Shown: in pieces, positions 37,420 to 45,652 of the stretch | How positions within the stretch are numbered: the stretch's first letter is position 1 | Layout: every line of letters starts with the position of its first letter | Origin: Acidobacteriota bacterium | GTDB lineage: Bacteria > Acidobacteriota > Vicinamibacteria > Vicinamibacterales > UBA823 | Direction of reading: 5' to 3' | Assembly: GCA_002730525.1 (NCBI GenBank) | Contig: PCAK01000040.1 | Span: 1-64,000, forward strand | Length of the DNA stretch: 64,000 nucleotides | The notes under the pieces: model-generated | Told to the model about the DNA's origin: nothing | The model's input: only the letters and a program-made list of their open reading frames with translations | Database searches by the model: none | Position numbers and translations under genes: made by a program

Positions 37420-37812
37420 TCAGAGCCAGCGACGCACGGACTTCTTGTAGTCGCGATAGGAGTCGCCGAACTTTCGCTCGAGGTAGGCCTCTTCGTGACG
37501 AATGGCCGCGATCTGGACGACGGCGCAGGCGACGGGCACCAGCAACAGAAGCCAGAGATTCCCCAAGCCGATGCCGAGCGCTGACTGGCCGAGCGCGAAG
37601 CTCACATACATCGGATTGCGCGTGAAGCGGTAGACACCGCTGCTGACAATTTCGGGAGTGGCGAGCTAGGGCCTGGGATCCTGGCCCGTCTCGCGAAAGA
37701 GCCTCCAGGCCCCGACCATGAGCGGGAGACCAAGGAGGACAACCAGCGAGCCCAGTGCGACGCGGGGGCCCCGCGCCACCTGACACGGACGAGCCCCGCG
37801 CCAACGTCGCCT
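37420..37812 (-). pseudogene. Isoprenylcysteine methyltransferase-like membrane gene with in-frame amber
   Basis: Frame reads GSLVVLLGLPLMVGAWRLFRETGQDPRP, then TAG at 37666-37668, then in the same frame LATPEIVSSGVYRFTRNPMYVSFALGQS and the family end YLERKFGDSYRDYKKSVRRWL at 37420. The parts on either side of the TAG form the normal ICMT/PEMT C-terminal domain (RFTRNPMY, E-x2-L-x3-FG). The N-terminal helices are short or missing. A single base change explains the stop; a readthrough product cannot be excluded. Confidence 0.75.
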
Positions 37813-37817
37813 ACGAA

Positions 37818-37976
37818 TCAATATCGAGGTAGGCGATGTGTTCGTGCGCCACCAAATCCGTCGGGCATGATCCGTTCGGGCGGGCCGAACTCCGCCGGTT
37901 TGTCGACGTCCAGCCGCCAAATCACCTGGATGTAAGGCACCAGCCGCGGGTCGATGGCGAATTCTTCGTAGCGCAT
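37818..37976 (-). pseudogene. AraC-family regulator, N-terminal remnant
   Basis: Starts at ATG 37976, overlapping the hydrolase stop (TAATG). The 52 codons read MRYEEFAIDPRLVPYIQVIW, then PAEFGPPERIMPDG, the typical start of AraC regulators with a DUF6597-like sensor domain, before the frame ends in unrelated residues. The rest of the sensor and the HTH domain are gone, replaced by the ICMT-like fragment. Confidence 0.65.
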
Positions 37977-38929
37977 TAGCCGGCGGGTCGCGGCCGTCGG
38001 AGGAAATTCACGAGCGCGTCGATGAAGTACGCCCGCGGCGTCTCGAGAAAGGCTGCGTGATCGCCTCCGGCGACGACCACCCACTGCTTGTCGGCGGTGC
38101 CGAGGCGGGTGAAGAGCGTGGCCTGCCGATCGGTCGGCGCGAGCGGATCGGTCTCGCCTTGAATGACCAGCGTCGGTACGTTGACGTCCTCGGGCGTCAG
38201 TGCGTTCCACTGGTCTTGGTTCCGCCAGTCCATCCGGACCGGGTCCGCAGCCAGCGCGGCCTCGACGTAGGCGTCGATCGCGACTTGGCTGATCGAATCG
38301 GGCGTGACGAAGTCGCTGGCGGCGGCTTCGGCAGTTGTTGGCTCGCGCGGTGGAGCGTCGGCGCCTGGGTCGGCCGGTATCTCTTCATCGAGCGCGACCG
38401 GAAAGCCGAAGAGTACAACGGCGCGCATCAGGTCGGCCCGCTGCTGGGCGGTCAGGAGCGCGACCATCGAGCCGAGCGACCATCCGAAAAGCACTGGGGG
38501 TTCACCGCCGTGACGTTCGGTGATCCAGGCCAGCACGTTGGCGGCGTCGTTCGCCGCGACCATCGGCGTATTCCAACCCGTGTCGTCGCGCGGTGTCTCG
38601 CCGTAGCCGCGGAGATCCAGGCCGTAGACAGCGAAGCCTTCCGCCACCAGGCCATCCATCAACGACAGGTCCTCCCCGGGCACCTGGAGGTCGAAGTCGG
38701 GGCGCGCGCTCCAGGTCCGGCCGTGAACGAGAAGGATCGCGCCCTCAGGATCGCCCGCCCGCTTCTCCCAGAGCGCCATCGGATGTCTGTCTGACTCGAC
38801 GGTGTGGCGGATGAGTTCCACGGGTGCGGCCGCAACGGCCGGTTCGGTGGCCGGCGCGGCGGCTGGCTCCGGAGGCCCGGCGCAGGCCGTGAGCGAGGAG
38901 AGCAACGTCAGGGCGATGGGCAGCCGCAT
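37976..38929 (-). CDS. Alpha/beta-hydrolase lipoprotein
   Basis: 317 aa from ATG 38929, giving a lipoprotein signal (LPIALTLLSSLTAC). Fold landmarks: LLVHGRTWSARPDFDLQ (oxyanion region), YGLDLRGYGETPRDDTGW, nucleophile Ser in LFGWSLGSMVALL near residue 150, Asp in VIQGETDPLAP, and His in GGDHAAFLE. Likely an esterase or related hydrolase facing the periplasm; substrate unknown. An Ala/Pro/Glu-rich linker follows the lipobox. The truncated AraC gene starts in its stop codon. Confidence 0.85.
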   Translation of the reverse strand: MRLPIALTLLSSLTACAGPPEPAAAPATEPAVAAAPVELIRHTVESDRHPMALWEKRAGDPEGAILLVHGRTWSARPDFDLQVPGEDLSLMDGLVAEGFAVYGLDLRGYGETPRDDTGWNTPMVAANDAANVLAWITERHGGEPPVLFGWSLGSMVALLTAQQRADLMRAVVLFGFPVALDEEIPADPGADAPPREPTTAEAAASDFVTPDSISQVAIDAYVEAALAADPVRMDWRNQDQWNALTPEDVNVPTLVIQGETDPLAPTDRQATLFTRLGTADKQWVVVAGGDHAAFLETPRAYFIDALVNFLRRPRPAG

Positions 38930-38995
38930 TAGGTGACATACTGCCACGGGAGCTTGGGTTTCGGGAACACCTTGCGCGCCTCACCGGAGGGAAAG

Positions 38996-39478
38996 ATGCC
39001 ATCGTTCGACGTCGTTTCAGAAGTGGATCGGCAGGAAGTCAGGAACGCCGTCGACCAGGCGAACCGCGAGTTGGCGACCCGTTTCGATTTCAAGGGGACA
39101 AACGCCACGTTCGGCCTCGAGGAAGAACAGGTTGTAATGAAGGCGCCCGACGAATTTCAGCTCCACCAGATGTACGAGATCCTAACGAAGCGACTCGTCG
39201 GCCGGCGGATCGACATCCGCTGCCTGAAGCGCGACGAGCCGCAGGTGAACGTCGGCGAGGCCCGCCAGTCGATCGCCGTGCGCTCCGGCATCGAGTCGGA
39301 GACGGCACGCGATATCGTCAAGCGCGTGAAGGCGACGAAGATCAAGGTGCAGGTCGCAATTCAGGGCGACAAGCTGCGCGTGACGGGGAAGAAGCGCGAT
39401 GATCTCCAGCAGGTCATGGGCCTGCTCAATGAAGCCAAGCTCGACGTTCCGCTGCAGTTCGAGAACCGTCGCGACTAG
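38996..39478 (+). CDS. YajQ-family nucleotide-binding protein
   Basis: 160 aa from ATG 38996 with SD GGAGGGAAAG. Family start MPSFDVVSEVDRQEVRNAVDQ and the two ferredoxin-like halves are intact, with TRFDFKGT, ETARDIVKRVKATKIKVQV and DKLRVTGKKRDDLQQVM near the end. YajQ proteins bind RNA, tRNA or cyclic di-GMP; length matches the family (about 160 aa). Appears complete and functional, set among broken genes. Confidence 0.93.
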   Translation: MPSFDVVSEVDRQEVRNAVDQANRELATRFDFKGTNATFGLEEEQVVMKAPDEFQLHQMYEILTKRLVGRRIDIRCLKRDEPQVNVGEARQSIAVRSGIESETARDIVKRVKATKIKVQVAIQGDKLRVTGKKRDDLQQVMGLLNEAKLDVPLQFENRRD

Positions 39479-39506
39479 AACGGCTGCGCGACGCCCCCTC
39501 AAGCGT

Positions 39507-39722
39507 TCAAGATCGCTTCGACGCGCGCCCGCCGGCGGCCGTGACGAGCTCGGCGGTTTCGTCGATGGTTTCGTCTCGTCCTGGCGTCGTCGGGTGTCCG
39601 AGAACGCTTCGACCGCTGCAATACACCGTGCCCCCCGCTTCTCCGAGTGCGCGGGCGATCCCGCGTCCGGCTCCGCGTGTCGCGCCCGCGACGACCGCTA
39701 TCTTGTTCTCGAGTGTTGTCAT
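39507..39722 (-). pseudogene. Short-chain dehydrogenase, N-terminal fragment only
   Basis: 71 aa. Residues 1-45 carry the SDR Rossmann start KIAVVAGATRGAGRGIARALGE and VYCSGRS, followed by the ETIDETAELVTAAGG helix found in a subfamily of 300-residue SDRs. The frame then stops at TGA. The NNAG, Ser-Tyr-Lys catalytic and substrate regions are absent downstream, so the gene has lost about three quarters of its length. Confidence 0.75.
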
Positions 39723-39737
39723 GACGGCATCTTTCTT

Positions 39738-40177
39738 TCAGGCCTTGCTAGGCTTCACGTGGGCCATCGCTACGAGTAGCGATGCCACGGCGGCGAGACT
39801 GGCCAGCAGGTGCAGTGCCGAGCCGAACGGCTCGCTCCAACCCAGCAAGCCGGCTTCTGACAACAGGTAGTTCCAGTCGTGCAGATGTCCGCCGACCAGT
39901 GGGAGCGCCTGGGCCCGGGCGCCGCCCAGACGCCGCAGACGGCGGCCTCGAAGATCTGCTTCCGATGCGCGAAGCTCGCCGCGCAGGCGATGGGGAAGAA
40001 GAGCTGGCCGATCGTGCCACCGAGGACCTGCAGCGTCTGGCCGAACGCCGCGAACATGAGGTGGCCGCCCTCGTGCAGCGCCAGATTCACGCCGTCGAGG
40101 AAGTGGTAGTGATAGGCGAAGACCAGCCAGCCGACGTAGGGCGTGAGGAGTAGGGCTAGTAGGCCGCGGGCGAGCAT
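39738..40177 (-). pseudogene. Frameshifted M50B-like/hypothetical membrane protein
   Basis: The first part (RGLLALLLTPYVGWLVFAYHYHFLDGVNLALHEGGHLMF, onward to FEAAVCGVWA) is in one frame. It holds HEGGH, an HExxH-like zinc-binding variant typical of M50-type membrane proteins. Near 39920 the homologous continuation moves to another frame, PLVGGHLHDWNYLLSEAGLLGW to VAMAHVKPSKA, ending TGA at 39738. The junction looks like a short deletion that also shifted the frame. Confidence 0.65.
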
Positions 40178-40231
40178 GGAACAGGATAGCCCGATGTGAC
40201 AGGAGAGGCGCCGCTGTGGAAGAAGGCCGAG

Positions 40232-41122
40232 CTACCAGCTGACGTAGCGATACATCAGCCGGATGAGCGCGTAAGCCTCGGTCATGTCGCGGGCGTCGTA
40301 CTCGACCGTCGTGCCGTCGATCCGCCGCATGTCGGGGATCGCCTGGAGGATGTCGGCGCGAGTCGTCGTGGCCGACCGCATCCGGAGCGTGACCGGGCCG
40401 GCCGTGTCGAGCGGCGTGGCGTTGGCCAGATCATCGAGCGCGGCGCGCGTGGCATCCCGCAGGCGCGCGCGCACCGCGTCGGGATGCTCGAGTTTCGCCA
40501 CTGACGATCCGACGGCTTCCTTCGTCGCGACCGTGCGGGTCTGCACCAGCGCGCCGAATTGCTCGGTGAACGTCAGGTCGCCGGCGGCGAGGATGACCGG
40601 CACCCCATGGCTGCCGGCGTAGTAGGCGTTCAGCCCACCCTCGCCGACCTCGGTGTCGTTGAGCCAGAGGCCCTTCACCGAACCCGTTCCGGTGTGGGCG
40701 AGGAAGCCGCTCGCGGTGCCGGCGCGCGCGTGATAGCCGAGAAAGATCGCCCCGTCGAACGAGGCATCGAGGCCCTGCACCATCCCGAGCGGTTTGAGGT
40801 TGCCCTGGATGTAGGTCACCCGCGGGTCCAGCCGCGTGTGCAGCAGATTCTGCATGTCACCGTGCGAGTCGTTCACGACGATCTCGGCCGGCCCGCGGTC
40901 CAGGATCGCCGCGACCACCACGTTGACCTCCTCGGTCATCAGCTCGCGGCCGAGTGCGTAGTCCTTGCCGCCGGCGCTCGTCATCCGGCCGGTCCCGATG
41001 CCGCCGATGCCCTCCATGTCGACCGAGATGAAGATCTTCGGGCCCTCCTGGGCGTGGGCGGCGGTGGCCGCGGCCACGAAGCACGCGAGTGCGAGCGAGG
41101 TGAGATGTGTTCGGGTCGCCAT
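40232..41122 (-). CDS. Exported M55-family D-aminopeptidase
   Basis: 296 aa with Sec signal (SLALACFVAAATAAHAQ). M55 (DppA) features: KIFISVDMEGIGGI (metal ligands D and E), EEVNVVVAAILDRGPAEIVVNDSHGDMQNLL (His/Asp ligands), FLGYHARAGTASGFLAHTGTG and a conserved GGLNAYYAGSHGVPVILAAGD. The family removes D-amino acids from peptides with two zinc ions. DppA is usually cytoplasmic; the signal here suggests processing of D-amino-acid peptides in the periplasm, perhaps peptidoglycan stems. Confidence 0.88.
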   Translation of the reverse strand: MATRTHLTSLALACFVAAATAAHAQEGPKIFISVDMEGIGGIGTGRMTSAGGKDYALGRELMTEEVNVVVAAILDRGPAEIVVNDSHGDMQNLLHTRLDPRVTYIQGNLKPLGMVQGLDASFDGAIFLGYHARAGTASGFLAHTGTGSVKGLWLNDTEVGEGGLNAYYAGSHGVPVILAAGDLTFTEQFGALVQTRTVATKEAVGSSVAKLEHPDAVRARLRDATRAALDDLANATPLDTAGPVTLRMRSATTTRADILQAIPDMRRIDGTTVEYDARDMTEAYALIRLMYRYVSW

Positions 41123-41160
41123 GGATCGTTCTCCGAAACTGGGCCGTGCCTCTTTTCGCG

Positions 41161-41525
41161 CTACTTCTCCGACCAGATCGCCAGCTCGTAGCCGCTCGGA
41201 TCGGTGAAGTGGAACCGCTTACCGCCAGGGAACTCGAACGTCTCCTTCACGATGCTGCCACCGTGGGCCTCGACGGCCGCCTTGCAGGCAGCCAGGTCTG
41301 CGGCGTACAGCACGACGAGCGGCCCACCACCCGTGATGCCGGAACTCCCGTCCGACGCCTTGGTGAAGCCCCCGGCAAGCCGGCCGTCGAAGAAGGAGGT
41401 GTAGTCGGGGCGTAGTCGGTGAACTCCCATCCGAAGACGCTCGAATAGAACGTCTTCGCGGCGGCGATGTCCTCGACCGCGAACTCGATGTAGTCGATCC
41501 GCTTGTCCTGTTCGGCCTGCGTCAT
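41161..41525 (-). pseudogene. VOC/glyoxalase-like protein, single-base frameshift
   Basis: The first 45 residues (DKRIDYIEFAVEDIAAAKTF, FGWEFTDYAP) and the remainder (DYTSFFDGRLAGGFTK, VLYAADLAACKAAVEAHGG, KRFHFTDPSGYELAIWSEK) are in adjacent frames joined near 41415, where a C-rich run has one base fewer than expected. Restoring one base gives a typical 121-aa VOC domain. Its ATG overlaps the M14 gene stop. The lost base could be real or a sequencing error. Confidence 0.8.
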
Positions 41526-44182
41526 GGTCGGCCTCCGCTGTCGGTTGCGGCGCTGCCTGCCGCGCCGGGCACCCCGGCGCCCATGAGCGCGTTGAACACC
41601 AATTTGAAGGTCCCGTGGGTCTGGGCGCGGTGCTGCGCCCTGAAGCCGATCAGCACGACGCGCCCCTCGCCGTGCGTGACCGAGACCATCGCGGCCTTCT
41701 CGGCGATGACGTCCTCGCCGAGCAGCCAGCCGGACTCAAGGATGTCGCGGTCGATGAATGTCACGATCCGCTCGACCCGGTCGTTGCGTGGCGTGGCGAC
41801 GACCTCGTAGACCTGGTTGCCGCCGAGGAACGCCGCGAGGCCCTTGGCCGGCATCCCGTAGGCCAACGGATGGTCGCGATCGATGTCGACGCGCAGCGTC
41901 GAGCCGGGCGACCAGAACTCCGTGGACGACAGTCCGGCCACGGCGTTGCGGACCGGCAGGTCGAACTTCTCGATCGCCAGGTCACCCGCCTGCGCGAACG
42001 TGACGAGCGTGCCGCCGTTCTCGACGAAGGCCTCGAGCGCGGTGACGCCCTCGTCTCCAAATCCGCTCCGGAAGGCGGGTGGATAATCCTCCGGGCTCCC
42101 GCCTCGGCTGGGGCCATTCTCCGGTTGGTCGCCGGTCATCCGCGCGACGCTGTCGGCGGGCAGAACGATGACGTCGTAGTCGTCGTTCAGCGTGCCGCCC
42201 GTGACGGCGGCATCCATCAGCGTGTCGTACGGGAATTCGAAGTCCTCGAGCAGCCAGCGGGTCCAGCCCTCGTCCATGTTCCCGCCGTAGTACCGCTGAT
42301 ACATCCCGATGCGGGTCCGCCGTTGCGGCTGGCTGACGCCGCTCGCGTCGGCGTCCAGCGCCGTGAAGTCAACGCCGGTGGCGCTGGCGATCCGGGAGAC
42401 GATCGCGTCGTCGGCTGATGACGGAACGACGAAGTCGCCCGGCTGGGCGCGCTCGACGGTGCCGGTCACCCGGCGCACGTCAACGTTCGCCGCGAGCAAG
42501 AGGTTCACCGCCTTGAAGCTATCGTTCAGCCGCCCGTCGAGTACGTAGCCGTTGCGGCCGCTGGCGACTTGCCCGGCCGGCGCGATCGCCTCCCGGACGA
42601 CCGCAAGGCCTGACTCGACGTTCGATTCGATCGGGTCGACCCTGACGCCCATGAACTCGGCCATCGTGTCGGTCGACATGTCGTAGGGGCGCATCGGGCT
42701 GCCGTCCCGGTTCCGCGTGTAGGTGTTGTCGGGGTAGAAGGTCCGGCCGAGTAGCCACCGGATGACACCCATCTTCGGCTGGGCCATCGAGACGACGAAG
42801 GTGCCGGCGCCGTAGACGCGACCCTCGTGCGTAAATTTCGCGCCGGCGCGCTGCACCTCGATCCCTTGCAGGCGCAGCTTGTTCACCATCTTCGTGGCGG
42901 TGAGCGGATCGTGCTGATCGGCCGGGATGACGAACGCCGCGGGCGACATCGCCGCGCCGCGTTCGATCTGTCGAGAGGCCTTCAGGTAGGCGTTGCGTAG
43001 CACGGTGGCGCGGTGCCGCGCGGCGATGTCGAGCGTGGCGATCGCGGCGATCTTCTGCTGTTCGACGATGTCGCGGACGCGCCACCAGCCGCCTTCCCAC
43101 GGGTTCGGGAAGGTGGTCTGCATCTCGTACTCGGGCAGGCCGCGCGAGCCGTTCAGTTGATCGGGATGCACGAAGAGTGGCGTGGCCAGTCTGGCGCTCG
43201 CCGACTCGGTCAGCATCCCGGCAATGTTGTGGAACGGCGTGATCCAGTGAAAGCCGAAATGCCCCCAGCCCGAATAGATGGCCGCGTTGACGACGCCGGA
43301 GATCCCGGCCTCCTCTTCCTTGTAGGCGATGTGGGCGCCGAACCAGCTCATCTCGCGCCAGACCAGCGGGTCGCCGGCCGGACGGATCGGCTCGGCGTAG
43401 GGCGGCACGTAGATCCGCGCGCCGTAGGCGCCCATCTGGTGGTGGTCGACGTAGGCCTGCGGGATCCAGTCGCGGAAGATGACCGTCGCGCCGTACTGCG
43501 ACTCGACCGTGTTCTGCTGGAACGCGTCGCGATTATTGTCGTGGCCGATGAAGTGGTGGTACAGCTCTGGCGGGCTGATGCCCTCGTACTCCGTCCCGAC
43601 GAACTCGTTGTACCAATCGGTCACGATGTTCTGGCCGTCGGGGTTGAAGCTCGGGATCATGATGGCGACTGTCTCGTCGAGGATCCGGGCCACCTCATCG
43701 TCGGTCCGGGTCACCAGGTCGTACATCAACTCGGCAGCCATCTGGCTCGCCCCGACCTCGGTCGAATGAAGTCCCATCGACTGGACGACGACCGCCTTGC
43801 CGTTTGCGATCGCCAGCTCGATCTCCTGCTCGGACGCGCCCCGCGGATCGCTCAACGTGGCGTTCAGCTGCCGCAGTTCATCGAGCCGGGCAAGATTCGC
43901 CGGCGACGAGATGAAGAGCACCAGGAACGGGTCGCCGAGTGTGGTCGGCCCCATGTTCACGACCTCGAGGCGGTCGCTCTCGCGCCCCAGCAGCTCGTAG
44001 TACTCGACGAGCTTGTTCCAGCGCGCCAGTTTCCGGTCGGCGCCCATCTGGAAACCGAAGAACTCCTCGGGTGATGAGATCGATTGCCCCTGCGCGACCG
44101 CGGGCGCGAGCCCGACGACGGCGGTCAAGGCGATCAGGACGACGGCACCTCGCCAGGGAAACCGGCTCAACGTTTTGGTCAT
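41522..44182 (-). CDS. Exported M14-family zinc carboxypeptidase-like protein
   Basis: 886 aa from ATG 44182 (GTG 44188 is also in frame) with Sec signal (AVVLIALTAVVGLAPAVAQ). The N-terminal 350 residues form the M14 domain: zinc-binding HSTEVGASQMAAEL near residue 138, MIPSFNPDGQ and DHHQMGAYGARIYVPPY. The rest is a long C-terminal region ending in a DJ-1/GATase-like segment (FVENGGTLVTFAQAG, MVSVTHGEGRVVLIGFRAQHR). This architecture recurs in exported M14 peptidases of uncertain substrate. It is coupled to the VOC gene. Confidence 0.9.
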   Translation of the reverse strand: MTKTLSRFPWRGAVVLIALTAVVGLAPAVAQGQSISSPEEFFGFQMGADRKLARWNKLVEYYELLGRESDRLEVVNMGPTTLGDPFLVLFISSPANLARLDELRQLNATLSDPRGASEQEIELAIANGKAVVVQSMGLHSTEVGASQMAAELMYDLVTRTDDEVARILDETVAIMIPSFNPDGQNIVTDWYNEFVGTEYEGISPPELYHHFIGHDNNRDAFQQNTVESQYGATVIFRDWIPQAYVDHHQMGAYGARIYVPPYAEPIRPAGDPLVWREMSWFGAHIAYKEEEAGISGVVNAAIYSGWGHFGFHWITPFHNIAGMLTESASARLATPLFVHPDQLNGSRGLPEYEMQTTFPNPWEGGWWRVRDIVEQQKIAAIATLDIAARHRATVLRNAYLKASRQIERGAAMSPAAFVIPADQHDPLTATKMVNKLRLQGIEVQRAGAKFTHEGRVYGAGTFVVSMAQPKMGVIRWLLGRTFYPDNTYTRNRDGSPMRPYDMSTDTMAEFMGVRVDPIESNVESGLAVVREAIAPAGQVASGRNGYVLDGRLNDSFKAVNLLLAANVDVRRVTGTVERAQPGDFVVPSSADDAIVSRIASATGVDFTALDADASGVSQPQRRTRIGMYQRYYGGNMDEGWTRWLLEDFEFPYDTLMDAAVTGGTLNDDYDVIVLPADSVARMTGDQPENGPSRGGSPEDYPPAFRSGFGDEGVTALEAFVENGGTLVTFAQAGDLAIEKFDLPVRNAVAGLSSTEFWSPGSTLRVDIDRDHPLAYGMPAKGLAAFLGGNQVYEVVATPRNDRVERIVTFIDRDILESGWLLGEDVIAEKAAMVSVTHGEGRVVLIGFRAQHRAQTHGTFKLVFNALMGAGVPGAAGSAATDSGGRP

Positions 44183-44251
44183 ACTCACTGGATTGACTCC
44201 TTCACATAGCCTGTACGAGCGGCCCGCGACGGGCCGGGGGCATCGAGAATA

Positions 44252-44953
44252 TCACGCGGATTGCGAGTAGATCCGCCGCATGTCGGGGCGCTCCGTCGCG
44301 ATGTAATGGACCCAGATATACGCGTGGCTGAAGAGGGCTACGACGAGCCCGGCGGCCGACCCGAACCACAGACCTGGAATCCACGCCATCAGGAACCCGA
44401 AGACGTACATCGCGTTTCGCGTGTATCGGAATATCCCTTGTCGTACTAGCGGCCGGGAACGATACGACGGATCGAAGTGGTCGATGCCGAGCGCGCGGCG
44501 GAACGTGAAGTAGCGCTGGATGGAGTGGAAGAGGTAGACGACCGGGACGGCGGCCGCGACGGCCAGCAGGCGTAGCATCGTCGGGTCCCAGGGCAGCGTG
44601 TCGCGATTGGACGCCGCGACCGCGACCACCGTGGCCAGCCGCGCGAGCGCCAGGGCGGCGAACCCAGCGCCGTACATCGGAAAGCCCCGGTCGCCGTAGA
44701 GGCGCGTGAATAGCTGCCCGTGCAGTTGCATCCGCCAGCAGAACCAGACGTAGCACTGGTGGGAGACGGCGACGATGATGGCCAGCGCGATCCAGACGGG
44801 TGTGCCCAGGCCGCCCAGGGTGCCGAGGCGAACCGGATCCGCCCGCAGCGCTGGCGCCATCGCGCCGAGCAGCCCAATGAGCAGCAGCAGGTGCAGCCAT
44901 TGCCGCTCGAAGATGCGAGACAGCAGGCGCCACCCGTCGGACTGTCCAGGCAT
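44252..44953 (-). CDS. Isoprenylcysteine/PEMT-type membrane methyltransferase-like protein
   Basis: 233 aa from ATG 44953 with five to six hydrophobic helices. The C-terminal catalytic-like block reads GIFRYTRNAMYVFGFLMAWIPGLW, then SHAYIWVHYIATERPDMRRIY, the RxxRNPMY-type SAM-binding motif and the E-R-P tail of the ICMT/PEMT superfamily. NnrU-like proteins share this layout. The methyl acceptor is unknown. It lies 5 bp after the DUF190 gene. Confidence 0.75.
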   Translation of the reverse strand: MPGQSDGWRLLSRIFERQWLHLLLLIGLLGAMAPALRADPVRLGTLGGLGTPVWIALAIIVAVSHQCYVWFCWRMQLHGQLFTRLYGDRGFPMYGAGFAALALARLATVVAVAASNRDTLPWDPTMLRLLAVAAAVPVVYLFHSIQRYFTFRRALGIDHFDPSYRSRPLVRQGIFRYTRNAMYVFGFLMAWIPGLWFGSAAGLVVALFSHAYIWVHYIATERPDMRRIYSQSA

Positions 44954-44958
44954 CGGCG

Positions 44959-45299
44959 TCAGGACTTTTCGCCCGAGCGATACCAGTGGACGTCGACGCG
45001 CTCGATGGTGGCCAAGCCCTCGGTCACCGCGTCGTCGATGAGGGGCAGGAAGGCCTCGATCTTCTCTTCGGTGTCGATGATTTCGACCACGAGCGGCAAG
45101 TCGTTCGACATTCGGAGGATCTTTGCGCTGTGCAGCCGGCTGCTCGCGCCGAAGCCTTCCAGTCCCCTGAGAACGGTGGCGCCGGCCAGGCCATGCTCCC
45201 GTGCCTGGCGCACGATCCACTCGTGGAGCGGCCTGCCGCCGTGCGTATCCTGTTCGCCGATGAAGATGCGCAAGAGAGCTTGCCGTGCTTTGCGAGCAT
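44959..45299 (-). pseudogene. DUF190 protein with a probable 5' frameshift
   Basis: The body from TTG 45273 (RIFIGEQDTHGGRPLHEWIV to the end) is a full DUF190 ferredoxin-like domain related to PII folds. The SD GAGGAG and ATG 45299 lie in another frame (MLAKHGKLS). Removing a TC from the CTCTCTT stretch near 45275 would fuse ATG, KHGKL and the body exactly as in family members. The body alone may still be translated from TTG. DUF190 genes often accompany crcB, as here. Confidence 0.7.
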
Positions 45300-45309
45300 G
45301 CTGGACTCC

Positions 45310-45459
45310 TCAAGCGGTCAGGCTGACGACGAGCGTGCCGTAGGGGAACGACGTCGTGGGCATCTGGCGATGCACGAGACCGGTCACGCCGTACCTCAGC
45401 ATCGCACCGAGGAACCCCCCGACGCCGACGAGCAAGGCATTCAACACAGCCGTTGGCAA
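45310..45459 (-). pseudogene. crcB: crcB (fluC) N-terminal remnant
   Basis: From TTG 45459, behind GGAGG, 49 codons read PTAVLNALLVGVGGFLGAML, then PYGTLVVSLTA and TGA. This matches the first helix and the FPYGTL motif of FluC/CrcB fluoride channels, normally about 125 aa. Helices 2-4, including the Na+ and pore residues, are missing. A DUF190 gene, a frequent crcB partner, follows 11 bp later. Confidence 0.7.
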
Positions 45460-45474
45460 GAATCCTCCGCGCAG

Positions 45475-45625
45475 CTAGTCCGCGACGCCGAACCCCGGCC
45501 GCGGCTTGAACTCCGTGATGTCGCCGAACGCCGAGAAGCCGACGCACTCGTAGATACTGACACCGTCGGGCGCGGCCTGCAGGATCGCCGACTCGTACTG
45601 CCGTGCCGCGGCGTCGTGCAGCGGC
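45475..45625 (-). pseudogene. GNAT acetyltransferase C-terminal remnant
   Basis: The last 45 residues before the stop at 45475 (ILQAAPDGVSIYECVGFSAF, GDITEFKPRPG) match the end of GNAT domains, where the final strand pair follows a YxxxGF motif. The acetyl-CoA loop and N-terminus are absent: upstream DNA is the end of the CDF gene. Start is approximate. Confidence 0.5.
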
Positions 45626-45652
45626 CTCCGTGTGAGCGCGGTGCCAGCGGCG

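Noticed and set aside
37666-37668. TAG in the ICMT-like gene as pyrrolysine
   Set aside because: No PylT/PylS context and the family has no pyrrolysine members; a nonsense mutation is simpler.
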